DNA of 64,000 nucleotides from contig DAHUYF010000087.1 of assembly GCA_027315365.1 (NCBI GenBank), forward strand, positions 1 to 64,000, given 5' to 3'. Both the position numbers and the translations under genes were made by a program. Origin of the DNA: Rhodospirillales bacterium. GTDB lineage: Bacteria > Pseudomonadota > Alphaproteobacteria > ATCC43930 > CGMCC-115725. The notes below the pieces were generated by a model that saw only the letters and a program-made list of their open reading frames with translations, searched no databases and had not been told where the DNA came from. This document shows positions 62,648 through 64,000 of this stretch, in pieces (within the stretch, counting starts at the first letter, position 1; each line of letters begins with the position of its first letter).

Positions 62648-62956
62648 TCAACGGGGGGCATCGCCCGGGTGCCCCGACGTCGGCGGGGGATTGCCATCAT
62701 GGAGCTTCGCGGCCGCCGCCGACGCGCCGCTCCGGACCGCGTCCCAGACGGCGACGGCGCCGTCCTTGACCCCTTTGCCTAGACGCACAGCCCCCTCCCC
62801 GATACGATGTGCTCCGTCCTTGATCTGCTCTCCTGCGCTGTCCATGGAGGGGCTACCCTGCGCCTCCGGCCGGTCGCCGCTCTGGGCCAGGGACGGCTCG
62901 GCGAGAGCGATCGTGACGATCGCGATGGCCAGGACGAGCTTCACGAAAGGCCGCAT
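62648..62956 (-). CDS. Small exported amphipathic-helix protein
   Basis: A 102-residue protein with a signal peptide (MRPFVKLVLAIAIVTIALA) and a mature part made of one long, glycine-interrupted amphipathic helix (GEQIKDGAHRIGEGAVRLGK, then VKDGAVAVWDAVRSGASAAA). The repeating G-x2-x3 pattern recalls apolipoprotein-like or glycine-zipper proteins; no function can be assigned. It lies 78 bases upstream of the APE ACP gene on the same strand. Confidence 0.75.
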   Translation of the reverse strand: MRPFVKLVLAIAIVTIALAEPSLAQSGDRPEAQGSPSMDSAGEQIKDGAHRIGEGAVRLGKGVKDGAVAVWDAVRSGASAAAAKLHDGNPPPTSGHPGDAPR

Positions 62957-63336
62957 GGCAAACCCGACACGATGATCCTCTGCCGAAGCGAATGGCCGCG
63001 GCGCCGTTGACCGGCCGCCGCGCGTAAGCCGACACCCTAACGCAGAACGGCTCTATCATCCATATCGTCACGCTCGGGAGAGCGGGCCTGGACTCCTTGC
63101 CTTTTTGCGCGCTGTGAGCATAGCCGCCGGCCATCGCGGCGTGCTCGCCGCTGCGGTAGCGGGCAGGGCGGCCGTTCGGCGGGCTGTGTCAACATTGGGT
63201 GGGGCTGGGTACTGCCCGGCCCGTTAAGGACCGGGCCGCCGGGGTAGAGGAGCCGGCGGCGGTGCGGCCGGCCCCGAGCCGTGGCAAGGCCGTCCGTCCG
63301 GATCCCGGCCATCGTCCAGCACGGCCCGGCGATTGC
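62957..63336. other. 380-nt stretch with no convincing gene
   Basis: Open frames here have no start context or known similarity. A 7-bp hairpin CGGCCCG/CGGGCCG is at 63217-63238 (8-nt loop). The stretch should contain the promoter of the exported helical protein (starting at 62956) and the 3' end of the regulator gene at 63337. Nothing else is identifiable. Confidence 0.6.
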
Positions 63337-63642
63337 TCACGCCGGCGCAGGGCCGCCGTCGAGGATCTCGCGGAGATAGGCGACGTGCTCGGCGAAGGCG
63401 CGGCGGCCCGACGGGGTGGGCTTGACCCGCGTCTGCGGCTTCCTGCCGACGAAGCGCTTCTCGATGGCGACGTAGCCGGCTTTCTCCAGCGTCTCGAGAT
63501 GCGCGCCGAGATTGCCGTCGGTGGCGCCGACCAGCGTCCTGAGCCGGGTGAACTCGAGCGCGGCGTCGGGGCCGAGCACGTTGAGCGCGGCCATGATCTT
63601 CAGGCGCATCGCCTGGTGAATCACCTCGTTGAGCCCGCTCAT
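63337..63642 (-). CDS. Winged-helix transcriptional regulator (HTH_34-like)
   Basis: A 101-residue protein with a winged-helix pattern: LEFTRLRTLVGATDGNLGAH recognition region, then LETLEKAGYVAIEKRFVGRK wing. This single-domain type usually controls adjacent genes. It starts 7 bases after the neighbouring membrane-protein gene ends on the same strand, so the two probably form an operon, with the regulator as the second gene. Confidence 0.88.
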   Translation of the reverse strand: MSGLNEVIHQAMRLKIMAALNVLGPDAALEFTRLRTLVGATDGNLGAHLETLEKAGYVAIEKRFVGRKPQTRVKPTPSGRRAFAEHVAYLREILDGGPAPA

Positions 63643-63649
63643 TCCGCGA

Positions 63650-64000
63650 CTACCTCAAACGGCGCAGCCACAGGCCGCCGGCGATCAGCCCGCCGCCATT
63701 TACCACCGCCATCCACGGCAGGAACCACGGACCCGACCAGAAATATCCCGCCAGCGTGAGGGCCGTGACGGTGAGCCCGCAGTAAATGTAGAAGCGGCCG
63801 AGCCAAAGGCCGCCGATCACATATCCCAGCATGAACAGGATCGGCCAGAAGGTCGCGAGCTGCCGCGGCGCCACCGGCCAGAACAGCAGCAGGATGACGA
63901 AGCCGAAGCCGACGAGCACCAGTTCGGTATAGAGCAGCAGCTCGCCCAGCCGGGCATCGCGCGCTCTGCGGCGACGATGGATGAGGAAGCTGCCGGCGAA
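63650..64000 (-). CDS. Membrane protein, 5' end beyond the window
   Basis: The frame is open on the minus strand up to base 64000 (reading FAGSFLIHRRRRARDARLGE before the hydrophobic part). At least three membrane helices follow: LVLVGFGFVILLLFWPV, FWPILFMLGYVIGGLWLG and CGLTVTALTLAGYFW. A GTG at 63919 is not necessarily the start. Unknown function; together with the regulator it looks like the common membrane protein plus HTH_34 pair. Confidence 0.75.
   Translation of the reverse strand, partial: FAGSFLIHRRRRARDARLGELLLYTELVLVGFGFVILLLFWPVAPRQLATFWPILFMLGYVIGGLWLGRFYIYCGLTVTALTLAGYFWSGPWFLPWMAVVNGGGLIAGGLWLRRLR

Noticed and set aside
62960-63312. Minus-strand frames in the 380-base noncoding stretch
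   Set aside because: Arg/Pro/Gly-rich without ribosome site or similarity; more likely untranslated.

Overview
The window is a GC-rich (roughly 70% by eye) chromosomal segment of an alphaproteobacterium. This rests on gene content: split glycine decarboxylase behind a tandem glycine riboswitch, an STAS-MlaE permease operon, DUF2336, DUF1285 and DUF6111 proteins, a MoxR-DUF58-DUF4159 operon, and pssA-psd. The order or genus cannot be fixed from the sequence alone. I saw no tRNA, rRNA, CRISPR array, complete insertion sequence or prophage. Genes are tightly packed, and most operons use 1-8 nt ATGA, GTGA or TGATG stop/start overlaps.

Layout. 1-4.6 kb: the C-terminal end of a DsbD-like reductase, a peroxiredoxin, a leftward ispH-thrB-rnhA run, then a CDGSH iron-sulfur protein and a lipoprotein. 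4.6-9.3 kb: a promoter, a tandem glycine riboswitch and gcvT-gcvH-gcvPA-gcvPB. 9.3-10.5 kb: a small conserved-looking protein with its own promoter and a frameshifted inward-rectifier K+ channel gene. 10.5-14.5 kb: a complete PotFGHI-type polyamine ABC transporter, then apt on the other strand. 15.1-18.6 kb: an Mla/MCE lipid transport operon (STAS-MlaE, MlaF, MlaD, auxiliary lipoprotein). 18.6-24.6 kb: mostly unknown proteins, including a DUF2336 protein and an Orc1/Cdc6-like ATPase. 24.8-26.4 kb: prfC. 26.5-30.5 kb: TadE, TadE-like, TadG and a retropepsin-like protease. 30.6-36.3 kb: a LysR regulator, an MBL hydrolase, an orphan histidine kinase, pssA and psd. 36.5-43.2 kb: a leftward moxR-DUF58-DUF4159-membrane protein operon. 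43.3-46.9 kb: DUF1285, a CoA-type NUDIX hydrolase, DUF6111, a CCA-adding enzyme and a glycine-zipper lipoprotein.

The main accessory region is 46.9-62.6 kb, an aryl polyene (APE; xanthomonadin/flexirubin-like) pigment cluster. Its core is a leftward run of about 13 nearly abutting genes: ACP, COG4648 membrane protein, AMP-ligase, FabZ-like dehydratase, lipid acyltransferase, LolA-like protein, MMPL exporter, alpha/beta hydrolase, ketosynthase, ketosynthase-like chain-length factor, second dehydratase and ketoreductase. A two-way flank adds an acyltransferase, a NodB-type deacetylase, a methyltransferase, a flavin enzyme carrying halogenase motifs, and a family 2 glycosyltransferase. Together these could load an aromatic acid, extend it by a type II polyene synthase, methylate and possibly halogenate the head group, join it to a lipid or glycolipid, and move it to the outer membrane.

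The right end has a small exported helical protein, a 380-nt noncoding stretch, a winged-helix regulator and a membrane protein cut by the window edge.
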